Assembly: GCA_001460835.1 (NCBI GenBank) | Contig: CYKH01000495.1 | Coordinates: forward strand, 14,061 to 35,575 | Length of the DNA: 21,515 nt | Direction of reading: 5' to 3' | Source: Bodo saltans | Taxonomy: Eukaryota; Euglenozoa; Kinetoplastea; Eubodonida; Bodonidae | Shown here: positions 8,590 through 16,982 of the stretch, piece after piece | How positions within the stretch are numbered: the first letter of the stretch is position 1 | How the letters are laid out: each line of letters starts with the position of its first letter | The notes under the pieces: model-generated | Told to the model about the DNA's origin: nothing | The model's database searches: none | Seen by the model: only the letters and a program-made list of their open reading frames with translations | Position numbers and translations under genes: made by a program

Positions 8590-8708
8590 GAAAAAAAAAG
8601 AGATTATCGCAGCTACAACGCTTTTGCACAAGCAGTGAAGAGTCAATCCTCTACCTGTGGCATCAGTCAATCAAGAAAACAACAACGAAAGTTTTGTCAA
8701 AGCAATAA

Positions 8709-9600
8709 ATGTCATCCGCAGATGAGCTTTGGCAGCAAACCACTGCGTTTGCATTTCACCCCGACCGAGAGGTTCGCAAAACCGCTCGATCCGTTGCTCC
8801 TCGTCGTGCAATGCTCCCAACGATCAAATTGAATCGCCGAGCTCCAAACGACGTCATCATCGGTAACTCCATCGCCGTTCACAACCTCCTCAACGACGCT
8901 GATGATGAGGAAGCAGAGCAGCGCAAGATTGACATCAGTGGCATCCAGTTTGTTGTTCCAGCATGGCTTGAGGCAACCGAAGATCGCGTGTTCGAATTTT
9001 GTGCGACGGTCATCTTCGCCATGTACCACAAATCAGGCGGCGCTGACGCCGTCTTAATCCTAGACGGAGTGCCCCCTGTGGCAGTTCTCAACCCATGCTC
9101 CCTTGCGCCACTTCAAGATGAAAAGTTCGCTGACATTGTCTCTGACATTTCGCTTCGCCGAAACGCGTCCGCAGACAGCAACGGTCGTAAGACTGCAGCG
9201 AACGAGATCAAGAGTAGCGCAGCAGTCGGTAGCGCGGTAGTGGTGCTACAACGAACCCTTGATCGTGTCGGTATGGAAGCGTTTGCTCAAGCCTTTGATA
9301 TTGTGTACGCTATCGACTACGCTGGATCCAAAACACGTGCATGCTGCCTTGACATATACTTCAACGCAGAGAAGTACCGTGATGGTTCCGCCACGTACTG
9401 GCTGCAGATGATCCAGGCGATTCTCTGCACTGACGCCCTCAACACCAAGACTTTAAATGAGATTGATGTCCTCGACGACGATATGAAGCACCATCTGCTG
9501 TCAGAGCTGCAACCTGCTCAGTTTGATGAAGACCTTTACAACATTACCGCCACCCAACTGTTCCAAGCATCCCGTGAGGAACACACTGACAAAGACAGTA
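8709..9600 (+). other. N-terminal condensation-like region of the synthetase, catalytic HHxxxDG absent
   Basis: About 300 residues precede the adenylation domain. The second half resembles the end of an NRPS condensation domain: a strand-like CLDIYFNAEKYRD, then a helix TYWLQMIQAIL, then an acidic linker and DMKHHLLSEL just before the adenylation start. I cannot find the HHxxxDG active-site motif anywhere, so it would be inactive for peptide-bond formation. The match is weak and from memory of the fold; an unrelated lineage-specific domain is possible. Confidence 0.45.
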
Positions 9601-12600
9601 TTTGTATCCTCGAGCCGAAGAATAACAAGCAGTACACATTCGATGAAGTGGAAACGTTGTCAGACAAGATTGCTGTGAGCATCCCGTGAGGAACATACTG
9701 ACAAAGACAGTATTTGTATCCTCGAGCCCAAGAATAACAAGCAGTACACATTCGATGAAGTGGAAACGTTGTCAGACAAGATTGCTGTGTATCTTCAGCA
9801 AACCGTTTGTCCTGACCAGCTGGACCGATTTGGTATTGATGCTGCATGCGCGTTGCACATGCCGCGTTGCGCAGAGTGGTATTCACGCTGGATTCGATGC
9901 GTGGGACGCTCGACTACAACGGCCCTGTTGTCGCAATTGACAGCATCATGGAGGAGATCGCTGCCATCGACTTGGAGAAAAGATCCTACAAGCCCCTTGC
10001 CACACCAAACTCGCCCATGTACTACATTTACACGAGTGGTTCCACTGGAAAACCGAAGGGCGTCCTTGTCGAGCATCGCAACTTGGTGAATTTTGTGATC
10101 TGCGAGAGGAAGCTGTTTAAGCTAGAGAACCGCCACCGTGTGATTCAAGGGTTCAGCACGAGTTTTGATGCGTCCTTGGAGGAGATTTGGCTCGCGTTTG
10201 CCTCCGGCAGCACGCTCATTTGTGTGTCCAAGGCGGTGATGCAAGATGCTGAGCAGCTCCAAGAGCTCATCACCGAGACTCAGGCGACAGTACTGTCGAC
10301 TGTGCCTACACTTCTTGCCACGATGGAAGCCTCGAAGCTCCAACAGCTTGAGCTTGTGATTGTTGGTGGCGAGGCGTGCAACAAGGAAGTGCTTGACGCG
10401 TATGCCACCGGTGGCCGTCGTATGTTCGTCAATTCGTATGGACCTACAGAGGCGACAGTCGCGTGCTGCGCTGCGTTTTGCCGCGCTGGTGACCCAGTCA
10501 CTATTGGTCGAGCGCAGCCTGGCTACGTCGGATATATTGTGAACGAGAGCATGCAACTCACCCCACCCGGTGTCCCTGGAGAGCTCTGCATTGGCGGCCC
10601 TTCAGTGACACGCGGCTATGTTGGCCGACCAGAGTTGACCAAAGAAAAGTTCATCCACTGCCCGTTCCATCCGACGTACCAGCGGATGTACCGCACTGGT
10701 GATCTTTGCCGCTGGAACCTGGANNNNNNNNNNNNNNNNNNNNNNNNNNNNNNNNNNNNNNNNNNNNNNNNNNNNNNNNNNNNNNNNNNNNNNNNNNNNN
10801 NNNNNNNNNNNNNNNNNNNNNNNNNNNNNNNNNNNNNNNNNNNNNNNNNNNNNNNNNNNNNNNNNNNNNNNNNNNNNNNNNNNNNNNNNNNNNNNNNNNN
10901 NNNNNNNNNNNNNNNNNNNNNNNNNNNNNNNNNNNNNNNNNNNNNNNNNNNNNNNNNNNNNNNNNNNNNNNNNNNNNNNNNNNNNNNNNNNNNNNNNNNN
11001 NNNNNNNNNNNNNNNNNNNNNNNCCGTCGTCGTGCTTCGCAACGACGCTGGTGGCATGCCGTTTTTGTGTGCTTACCTAATTTGTGAGCCCCAGCTAGAG
11101 GCCAACTTTGCGGAGGCTGCGTTACGCAACCACCTCAAATCGACCCTTCCATCGTACATGATTCCTACTCGGTACGTTGCCATCAAGACCATTCCTCGAT
11201 CCCCAGCTGGAAAGCTCGACCGCAACGGCTTCCCTCCCCCTCCTCCTCCCAAGGAAGACGAGCGTGCAGGAGACGAGTCATCCGCTAAGCAGCCGCCATC
11301 GACGGAGACGGAGAAACTATTCCATGAGATTTGGTGCAAGCACTTGCCTGGGCAAACTATCGGCATCCAAGATAACTTCTTCGAAATCGGTGGTCATTCT
11401 CTCTTGGCCGGAAAAGTGTCCAGCGATATCCGTAAGCGTGGATTCGAAGGATTCAGCATCCGCTACCTTTACAGCCATCCCACCATTGAGACCCTGTCTC
11501 AGGCGATGGACTCTATGAAGGCTCTTCGCAAGAGCGAGCCCGCATGCACCACACTTCCATTCCGTCAGGCACCTTCGATCACACGTCGCATCGCCTTCTC
11601 CATCATTCACCTGCTCACCATGCACGCGGTGTTCAGTCTCCTCTCGATGTACATTGTGTTCTTCCTATGGGCTTACAGCCTGGCAAATGAGAAAATTCTC
11701 AATTTGTCGTTCATCCCTGAACTTCTTGTCGACGGTATGGCATTAACCATTGCGCTGATCGTTTGCACGTACGGGTACATTTTTGTGCTTGTGCCCATTA
11801 TCAAGTGGACCATCATTGGTCGCTTCCAGGAGGGCATCTACAGCATTTGGTCATGGTACTTCATTCGCTGGTGGGTGGTGCGCGCCATGGCGATGCCGGT
11901 GCCGTTGTACGGCTTCAGTGGAACTGGCTGGGCGAACCTGTTCTTGCGCCTCATGGGTTGCAAGCTTGGCCGCGGTGTCACGTTTTTCCCTGGGCAGCTG
12001 TTTGACTACGACCTCATTGAGATCGGAGAGGACACCTCCGTTGGGCACGAGTCAACACTGTCCGCCTCAGAAGTGGTGGACTCACTGCTGATTCTTCGCC
12101 GAATCAAGATTGGAGCAGCATCTTCTATTGGCGCCCGCTGCTGTGTGAAGGGTGGTGCTGTCATGGGATCGGAGTGCCGCCTTGAGCATCTTTCGCTGCT
12201 TGGCGAAAATGTGATTATGGGTGACGGCGAAGAGTGGGCAGGAAGCCCCGCTCAAAACGTTGGCCGCACCAAGCCCCTAGAAGCACTCGTCCCTGAGCAC
12301 ATGGACGGCCTATTCGAACAGGCACGCCAAGAAACTCGCCGACGTGAGGATGACTACAACAACTCCGCCAAGAAGTTCTCCATCAATGACGCTGATGCTC
12401 TTCCAAACGAACAAGTCTCTCTGTTGACTCGTGCGCACGTCTCCGTTCCTATCCCTGGCGCTCAAAAGCCCAAGGCCATTCGCATGTCTGCGTTCGCCGA
12501 GATCATGATGATGCTCTTCCAATTCTTGTTCTTTAATGTGATCACCATTGTAAGTGCAACGCCAATCAGTGGCGCGTTGATTGTCTTATGGACGCACGTG

Positions 12601-14106
12601 GTGACGCTTGAGGGATGGAAGGAGTTCCTCTTTTTCTATCTAAAGTGCATCGGTGGTGCGCCAGTTGCTGTTGCTGCGATCATGTTCTACACCCACCTTC
12701 TCCTCGTCATACTGCGCTGGATCGTGCTGCCATGGAAGGTGGTGCCTGGCAACTACCCAGTCACCAGCGCCATGTTCCACCGGAAAGTGCTCTTTGATTT
12801 GGTGATGCGTATTTCTCTCACCATCGCCCACCCCCTCTACGCCTCCATCTACGTTCAGTACCTTCTGAAGGCTCTGGGAGCTGATGTGGGACACCGCGTG
12901 GAGTGCTCGAATTTGTTTGGGTTCACTCCTGGGCTTGTGAAGTTTGGCAATGAAAGCTTTGTGGCTGACTTTGTCTGCGTCAACCCACCTGAGATGTTCC
13001 GCGGCGTGATGACTCTCGGATGTGTCGAGATTGGTGACCGTGCGTTTGTAGGCAATGGCGCTGTTCTCTCCGCTGGCCGCACACTCCGTCCCCGCTCACT
13101 GCTCGGCCTTTTGTCTCACACCAAAGTTGACCTTGAGGAGGGCTCCACGTACATCGGCTCACCTGCTTTCAGCATTCCTCGCCAAGCTCAGAACAAAAAT
13201 GTTTCTGCAAGTGACGGCACGTACCAGGCTGGGTGGGGGCTGATTATTGCTCGATCCATCTGGGAGTTCTTCCGTTCGGTGACTCCCATTGCGTGCTTTT
13301 ACATCTCTCTCCTCGGAGGTTTTGTTCTCGTGACTGCGATTGCTGGAGACATTTTCAGCACCATCGAATTCTTGAAGTTCGTCTCAGTCTTTGTGTGGAT
13401 CGCCTCCTTCAGCTGCTTTATCATGATTATCATCATCAAATGGGTTGTGGTAGGCCGCGAACATCCCTCGCAATACCCATTATGGTCCAGCGGCGTGTGG
13501 AGGGCAGAGTTCGTGGTGGATTGCACAACAGTGATTGGCATGACGACCTTCCTTGGGTTATTCCGTGGAACCCCTCTGATGCCTTGGTTCTTCCGTGCTC
13601 TCGGAGCTAAGATCGGCAGCTGGTGCTACATCGACACTGTATTCTTGACAGAGCCTGATATGGTCACCATCGGAGATCACTGCTGCATCGGTGAACGTGT
13701 GACCATCCAAACACACTTGTTTGAAGATCGCGTGATGAAGATTGAACCTCTTACCATTGGGGATCGCGTCAGTATTGGTGCGCTGTCGATTGTACTGTAC
13801 AACACCACCATTGAGCGTGGATGCACCATTGGCCCTCTCAGCTTGGTCATGAAGGGGGAGTCTTACCCAGCAGGAACTCATTGGGAGGGTGTCCCTGCTC
13901 AACGAAGAGCTGTTCCGGGTGTGATGGCGGTGGCCCCGATGTCCACGAAGGTTGCTCGAGCACCTCGGTCACAACAACCTCAGTCGGTCCGCTGCTCAGC
14001 GAAGCCTAGCAGCGTCAAGCCCCAAGCTAACGCTGATGTGTCGCCGATCAAGGAGTGGCTACTAGACGACGGTCTTGCGACTGAACCTGAAGATGTTTAT
14101 TACTGA
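8709..14106 (+). CDS. NRPS-like poly-amino-acid synthetase, epsilon-poly-L-lysine synthetase (Pls) type; sequence broken in three places
   Basis: The gene runs from ATG 8709 to TGA 14104-14106, about 1,750 codons. Order: an N-terminal condensation-like region (8709-9600), an adenylation domain (about 9620-11240), a carrier domain (11300-11520), then three units of paired membrane helices plus a left-handed beta-helix domain (11580-13920), and a polar tail. This matches Pls, which polymerises lysine from a carrier-bound aminoacyl thioester at the membrane without a normal condensation or thioesterase domain. The frame is interrupted by a 112-nt duplication (9566-9789), a shift with apparent loss of adenylation core A2 near 9885-9915, and a 300-N gap (10724-11023). 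The rest is intact, so assembly error is likelier than decay. No close counterpart in trypanosomatids comes to mind; horizontal acquisition is possible. The product is predicted, not proven. Confidence 0.85.
9566..9789 (+). repeat. Back-to-back direct duplication (112 + 112 nt) inside the synthetase gene
   Basis: Copy 1 is 9566-9677 and copy 2 is 9678-9789, with two substitutions (acacac/acatac and gagccg/gagccc) and no spacer. 112 is not a multiple of 3, so the frame from ATG 8709 ends at TGA 9687-9689 inside copy 2. With one copy, the frame continues through the start of the adenylation domain. Confidence 0.95.
9620..11240 (+). other. Adenylation domain of the synthetase with lysine-like specificity residues
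   Basis: Core motifs seen are A3 YTSGSTGKPKG (10029-10061), A4 FSTSFDASLEEIW (10152-10190), A5 NSYGPTEATVA (10431-10463), A6 GELCIGGPSVTRGYVGR, A7 YRTGDLCRW and A10 AGKLDRN with the catalytic Lys at 11212-11214. A2 is missing at the lesion near 9890, and A8 with the start of A9 falls in the N gap. Aligned by eye to GrsA, the ten pocket residues read DAETIGSVAK. The pocket Glu at GrsA position 239 fits a basic side chain. Confidence 0.85.
10724..11023. other. Assembly gap of exactly 300 N
   Basis: Unknown bases lie within the adenylation domain. Sequence on both sides belongs to the same domain: it enters after YRTGDLCRWNL and resumes at VVVLRND. From the usual spacing of these motifs only about 45-50 residues are missing, so the real gap is probably near 140-150 nt and the 300 is a placeholder. 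The frame on both sides requires a true length equal to 2 modulo 3. Confidence 0.97.
11300..11520 (+). other. Carrier (thiolation) domain of the synthetase
   Basis: The motif DNFFEIGGHSLLAG is the phosphopantetheine attachment site; the modified Ser codon is 11398-11400. The following SIRYLYSHPTIETLSQAM is the usual helix-3/helix-4 region of a PCP. A phosphopantetheinyl transferase encoded elsewhere would be needed. Confidence 0.92.
11580..13920 (+). other. Pls-type terminal module: three (2 TM + left-handed beta-helix) repeats
   Basis: Six long hydrophobic segments lie at about 11587-11682, 11725-11816, 12493-12591, 12634-12735, 13255-13356 and 13369-13455. After each pair comes a hexapeptide-repeat domain (about 11947-12270, 12865-13180, 13585-13910) with repeating V-x-I-G turns such as IEIGEDTSVG, VEIGDRAFVG and VTIGDHCCIG, and a GSPA or GVPA end. 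Before domains 1 and 3 there is the typical GRF..G.Y..WSWYFIRWWVVR or GREHPSQYPLWS...WR linker. This is the arrangement of the terminal region of Pls and related NRPS-like proteins, where the tandem domains form the amide bonds. Confidence 0.88.
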
Positions 14107-14319
14107 TCCCGAGACAGTGTAGGTATGCAGACCAGAACTGTCAGAGAAAGAGAAGAATAACATTTTCTTAGTTTCTCTCTTTTTTTCGTTCGTTTTTCTT
14201 TTAAAAACCTTGTCCTCCCCTCAGCAGGTTCAAGTTGCAGACACACAAACACCGCATCCCCTCCTCTCAGATGGAAACTCCCTCAAAAGAAACACAAAAA
14301 ACAAGTGACGCTAAGTTGA

Positions 14320-14357
14320 CTCCTCGCAGCCGAACGACTTTGATTCGGCTCGAGGAG
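14320..14357 (+). other. Strong stem-loop, 14 bp with one bulge, 9-nt loop
   Basis: The left arm is ctcctcg (14320-14326), bulged C 14327, then agccgaa (14328-14334). The loop is cgactttga (14335-14343). The right arm, ttcggctcgaggag (14344-14357), pairs completely. This length is very unlikely by chance. The triplet AGA overlaps the 3' base of the stem, which is where kinetoplastid single-hairpin H/ACA-type RNAs carry their box, but no pseudouridylation pocket is visible. A role in 3'-end processing or mRNA stability is equally possible. Confidence 0.6.
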
Positions 14358-14400
14358 AATGTTTTGGTTAAGCGGGTGCCATCCATTATTCATTTACGAA

Positions 14401-14428
14401 GGAAGGCGTGATCATCACGCCCTCTTCC
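14401..14428 (+). other. Second stem-loop 43 nt further on
   Basis: ggcgtga (14405-14411) pairs with tcacgcc (14415-14421) around a 3-nt loop. The outer ggaa (14401-14404) can pair with ttcc (14425-14428) across a 3-nt bulge. Together with the 14-bp stem upstream it makes a two-hairpin stretch in an otherwise unstructured A/T-rich region. Confidence 0.45.
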
Positions 14429-14633
14429 CTTTCCTCGTGTTGCCGTGGAACTACTTTCGCTTTTCGCTTTTCGTTTTTTTGTTTATGTTTGATGCGAGTG
14501 GAACTTCAATGAAATGAGAAAACGAAGTGAATCGAATTTCAATTCAACGCGAACAGAAAATACACAGAAGTCAAAATCAAAAAACCTTTTGGAAAGCCTA
14601 GGTGGGACGAAGAACCCTCTGAAGGCCACGCCA

Positions 14634-15033
14634 ATCACTGGAACTAACACACCCACAAGCCACACACAAAACACGGTGATCTGAGGTGGAAGGGAAACGT
14701 TGCGCTCGGTCACTGACGATGGTTTCACTCATTTGTCCCCCCGTTTTTTCCCCACAATCAACAAGAGAGTGAAATCACAATTGCAGTTCTTAGATCATGC
14801 CTCTTGACGAAGCGGAGACCCTCTCCCGCCACATTCAGCAAAAAAAAAAAATTCACAGGAACTAACAAGCCTCACACAAAAAAGGTGGAAGGGAAACGTT
14901 GCGCTCGGTCACTGACGATGGCTTCTCATTTGTCCCCCCGGTTTTTTACAATCAACAAAAGAGTGAAATCACAATTGCAGCTCTTAGATCATGCCTCTTG
15001 ACGAAGCGGAGACCCTCTCCCGCCACATTCAGC
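14634..15033 (+). repeat. Diverged direct duplication of the SNARE gene 5' end (5' UTR plus first 15 codons)
   Basis: Copy A (about 14634-14834) and copy B (about 14851-15033) share the 5' flank, pyrimidine tract, ATG and first 15 codons. They differ by several indels and substitutions in the non-coding part but are identical over those codons. Copy A then ends in a run of A, codes only MPLDEAETLSRHIQQ plus 7 residues and stops. Copy B continues into the full gene. Both copies carry an acceptor-like tract (14736-14753 and 14930-14947) and the same ttgcag. Confidence 0.9.
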
Positions 15034-15731
15034 AGTACAAGAAAGCAGTCGGTGACTTTCAAGCGGCTGTCCAACAGCTGGGGACTGACAAAGATGCAGC
15101 GGCACGTGAGAGGCTGCGTAAACTGCGAACTGCGATACAAACATGCTCTTCCAAGATCGAAGAAACTCGATCTGGCTCATCGGACGAAACTGTCGAGAGC
15201 TTGCTGCAGACATACCAACAGCTTAAGAGGGATTACGACACAGCAAATATGAACGCAAAGAAGAAGGAGCGTGCTGTAGCACCTGGAGGCGACGCCAATG
15301 ATGCAGGTGGGAATAGCAATCGACAATTTAACTCTGGTGGTGGTGGCAATGCAGGAGGGAACGGCTCCCGCGGAGATCAGCAACAAGTTCGCGTTCAAGA
15401 AATCAAGCAAATTGACACATCAGAACTTGCGACAAAAGAGGCGCTTGAGAATGACAAGTTGCGTGGCGCAATTGAAATTGAGAATGAAATGAGAGACTTG
15501 AAATCAACGTACCAGGAGTTCCATGATTTGGTGGACCACCAACAGCAGGGCATCGATCGTGCCTCCAACAATATCTCAGAAGCTCGTGTGCATGTTGAGA
15601 AAGGTGTGGTGGAGCTACAAGAGGCCAACCGGCACCAAAAGGCATCTCGTAAAAAGATGTGCATCATTATCGTAGTGCTTGTCGCCATCGCAGTAGTGGT
15701 AGGAATTGGCGCGTATCTCGGGACTCAGTGA
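14991..15731 (+). CDS. Qa-SNARE, syntaxin 7/13 or Pep12-like
   Basis: The 246-aa protein is a tail-anchored membrane-fusion factor. Residues 1-90 form helices in the place of the Habc bundle. A Gly/Asn-rich linker (about 98-128) and a SNARE motif (about 160-218) follow. Aligned to syntaxin 1, the zero-layer residue is Gln184 in LVDHQQQGIDR, which makes it a Q-SNARE, and IEIENEMRDLKSTYQEFHDLV is typical of the Qa class. A basic SRKKM stretch leads into one membrane helix (223-243) and a 3-residue tail. The juxtamembrane motif and short N-domain favour an endosomal or prevacuolar syntaxin, which is an inference. The ATG at 14991 is the second of two identical ATG contexts created by the upstream duplication. 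Confidence 0.9.
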   Translation: MPLDEAETLSRHIQQYKKAVGDFQAAVQQLGTDKDAAARERLRKLRTAIQTCSSKIEETRSGSSDETVESLLQTYQQLKRDYDTANMNAKKKERAVAPGGDANDAGGNSNRQFNSGGGGNAGGNGSRGDQQQVRVQEIKQIDTSELATKEALENDKLRGAIEIENEMRDLKSTYQEFHDLVDHQQQGIDRASNNISEARVHVEKGVVELQEANRHQKASRKKMCIIIVVLVAIAVVVGIGAYLGTQ

Positions 15732-16057
15732 TAGAGAAGAAGAGCGAATATTTTATTGCTTGGGGGAGTAGGACTCCATCTCCCTCAACCCAACGCAAGC
15801 GCGGTTTTTATTATTCTTCGTAAACCATGACACGACGCGTTGCGCGCCAATTTCTATGTTGCTCCTGTGGAACACTGATATTTCTCGATCGTTGTGACTT
15901 CAACATTCTCCCCACGTTTGCTTCTGCCTGTATTCCTTCGTGTATGCCGTTTGTTGTTGCAACGACGCAGGCGCGCTGGCAATATTCACTCCCTCCGTTT
16001 TTGTCTCACCCAGCTTCGTATCGTTCGTTCACAAAGAACAAAAGCTCAAAAAAGGAA
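15732..16057 (+). other. 326-nt intergenic region before clathrin light chain
   Basis: No independent gene. The frame of the next gene is open back to an ATG at 15827, but the acceptor at 16012-16013 lies downstream of that ATG, so this part is probably 3' UTR and intergenic sequence, not coding. Confidence 0.5.
15983..16013 (+). promoter_or_regulatory. Trans-splice acceptor that decides the clathrin light chain start
   Basis: A tract attcactccctccgttttt with gtctcaccc runs directly into CAG with AG at 16012-16013. The first ATG after it is 16058, which begins MDDDFF, the expected clathrin light chain N-terminus. This argues against the earlier in-frame ATG at 15827. Confidence 0.7.
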
Positions 16058-16717
16058 ATGGATGATGATTTCTTCGCAAGCTCAGGGCCCACTTCTGAAG
16101 CCCGCACTGCAACGAATGTCTTTGATGAAGTTTTGGTAGCTGCGCAGCCACCACCAAAGGCGTCGTCTCAACCCAACTCCCAGCCCAATTCCCAGCCGTC
16201 ATCTCCACCGCGCCCGGCAGATGCTGACGCGCCTGAGAGCCCCTCCAAAGAGGTTGTTGCTGTTGCAGCTGCCCCTGTTGCCGCTCCAGTTGCGTCGCCA
16301 GTTGCGCCATCTCAATCGCCCATTGCTCCCACCAACAACACGGCGCAGTACCAAGGAAAAGTCCAAGAACTTCAGCGTGCGATTAATGAGCGCATCGCTG
16401 CGGCTGACAAGGCAACCCTTGAAAAGGAAGACCGCCAAAAGAAGGCGGCTCAAGCCTACGTCGCTGACGAAAAGGCGAAGCGCGAGAAGAAGTTGAAGAT
16501 TGTGCACGAAGACCACCGCAAAGAGCAAGCTGACTACGAGCAGAAGACTGCTGATCTGAAGAAGCCCGGAGCTGCCTGGTCTAGCCTTGGTGTTGTGGTG
16601 GATCTCAAGAAGCCCAACCAATTCTCTAAAAAGACGGATCGAATGAAGCAAGTGCTGCTCAATTTAGACACTGCGGCCCACCCCCAGGCAGCACCTGCAG
16701 CAGTAGCAGCAAAGTAG
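16058..16717 (+). CDS. Clathrin light chain
   Basis: The 219-aa protein begins MDDDFFASSG, as many clathrin light chains do. Residues 28-98 are a Pro/Ala/Ser/Gln-rich disordered stretch with a small SQPN repeat. A long charged helix (about 99-168), the heavy-chain-binding region, follows. The C-terminus PGAAWSSLGVVVDLKKPN with TDRMKQVLLNL matches the conserved end of the family (Gly-x-x-Trp, then Asp-Arg-Met-x-x-Val-Leu). It would bind the hub of clathrin heavy chain and regulate coat assembly at the flagellar pocket or Golgi. The start is set at 16058, although the frame is open upstream for 77 more codons, because a good acceptor AG lies between the two ATGs and the upstream residues look non-conserved. 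Confidence 0.88.
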   Translation: MDDDFFASSGPTSEARTATNVFDEVLVAAQPPPKASSQPNSQPNSQPSSPPRPADADAPESPSKEVVAVAAAPVAAPVASPVAPSQSPIAPTNNTAQYQGKVQELQRAINERIAAADKATLEKEDRQKKAAQAYVADEKAKREKKLKIVHEDHRKEQADYEQKTADLKKPGAAWSSLGVVVDLKKPNQFSKKTDRMKQVLLNLDTAAHPQAAPAAVAAK

Positions 16718-16982
16718 GGAATGTGGGCAAGAGTGGGATTACCCTCAAGGTGGTGCTGTTGTGATATGACGTTCGTTGCTGGCCATTGACATCGTGCTTG
16801 CTGTTTTTGCTACAATGACTGAAATTGTTGAATTTTGAGGAACGGGAACTGAAAAAAGAAATATGGTGTGCTGCACGTGTCGAAAACAAAACAGGAATGA
16901 GCCTTGATATTTTGCTTGAACTTAGAATACTTGGAACTCTTCATTTGCGTTTTTGTCTGAATTCAAGAAAGAGACCAGAATA

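Larger units (their letters stand above)
14107..14633 (+). other. Synthetase 3' flank, no protein gene seen
   Basis: T-rich stretches at 14161-14205 and 14460-14490 and A-rich stretches elsewhere, with no convincing ORF. The region holds two clear inverted repeats (14320-14357 and 14401-14428), described separately. A small RNA gene is possible but no known RNA family was recognised. Confidence 0.4.

Noticed and set aside
12855-13162. Short antisense ORFs within the synthetase beta-helix domains
   Set aside because: The sense frame is continuous for over 1,000 codons with clear domains; the antisense ones have none.
8709-14106. Bacterial contamination as the source of the synthetase gene
   Set aside because: It is flanked closely by eukaryotic genes on the same strand, preceded by an acceptor tract, with no bacterial-type ribosome-binding site or operon partner.
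15827-16057. N-terminal extension of clathrin light chain from ATG 15827 (possible targeting peptide)
   Set aside because: A strong pyrimidine tract and AG at 16012-16013 lie between it and MDDDFF, so the mature mRNA would lack this ATG.
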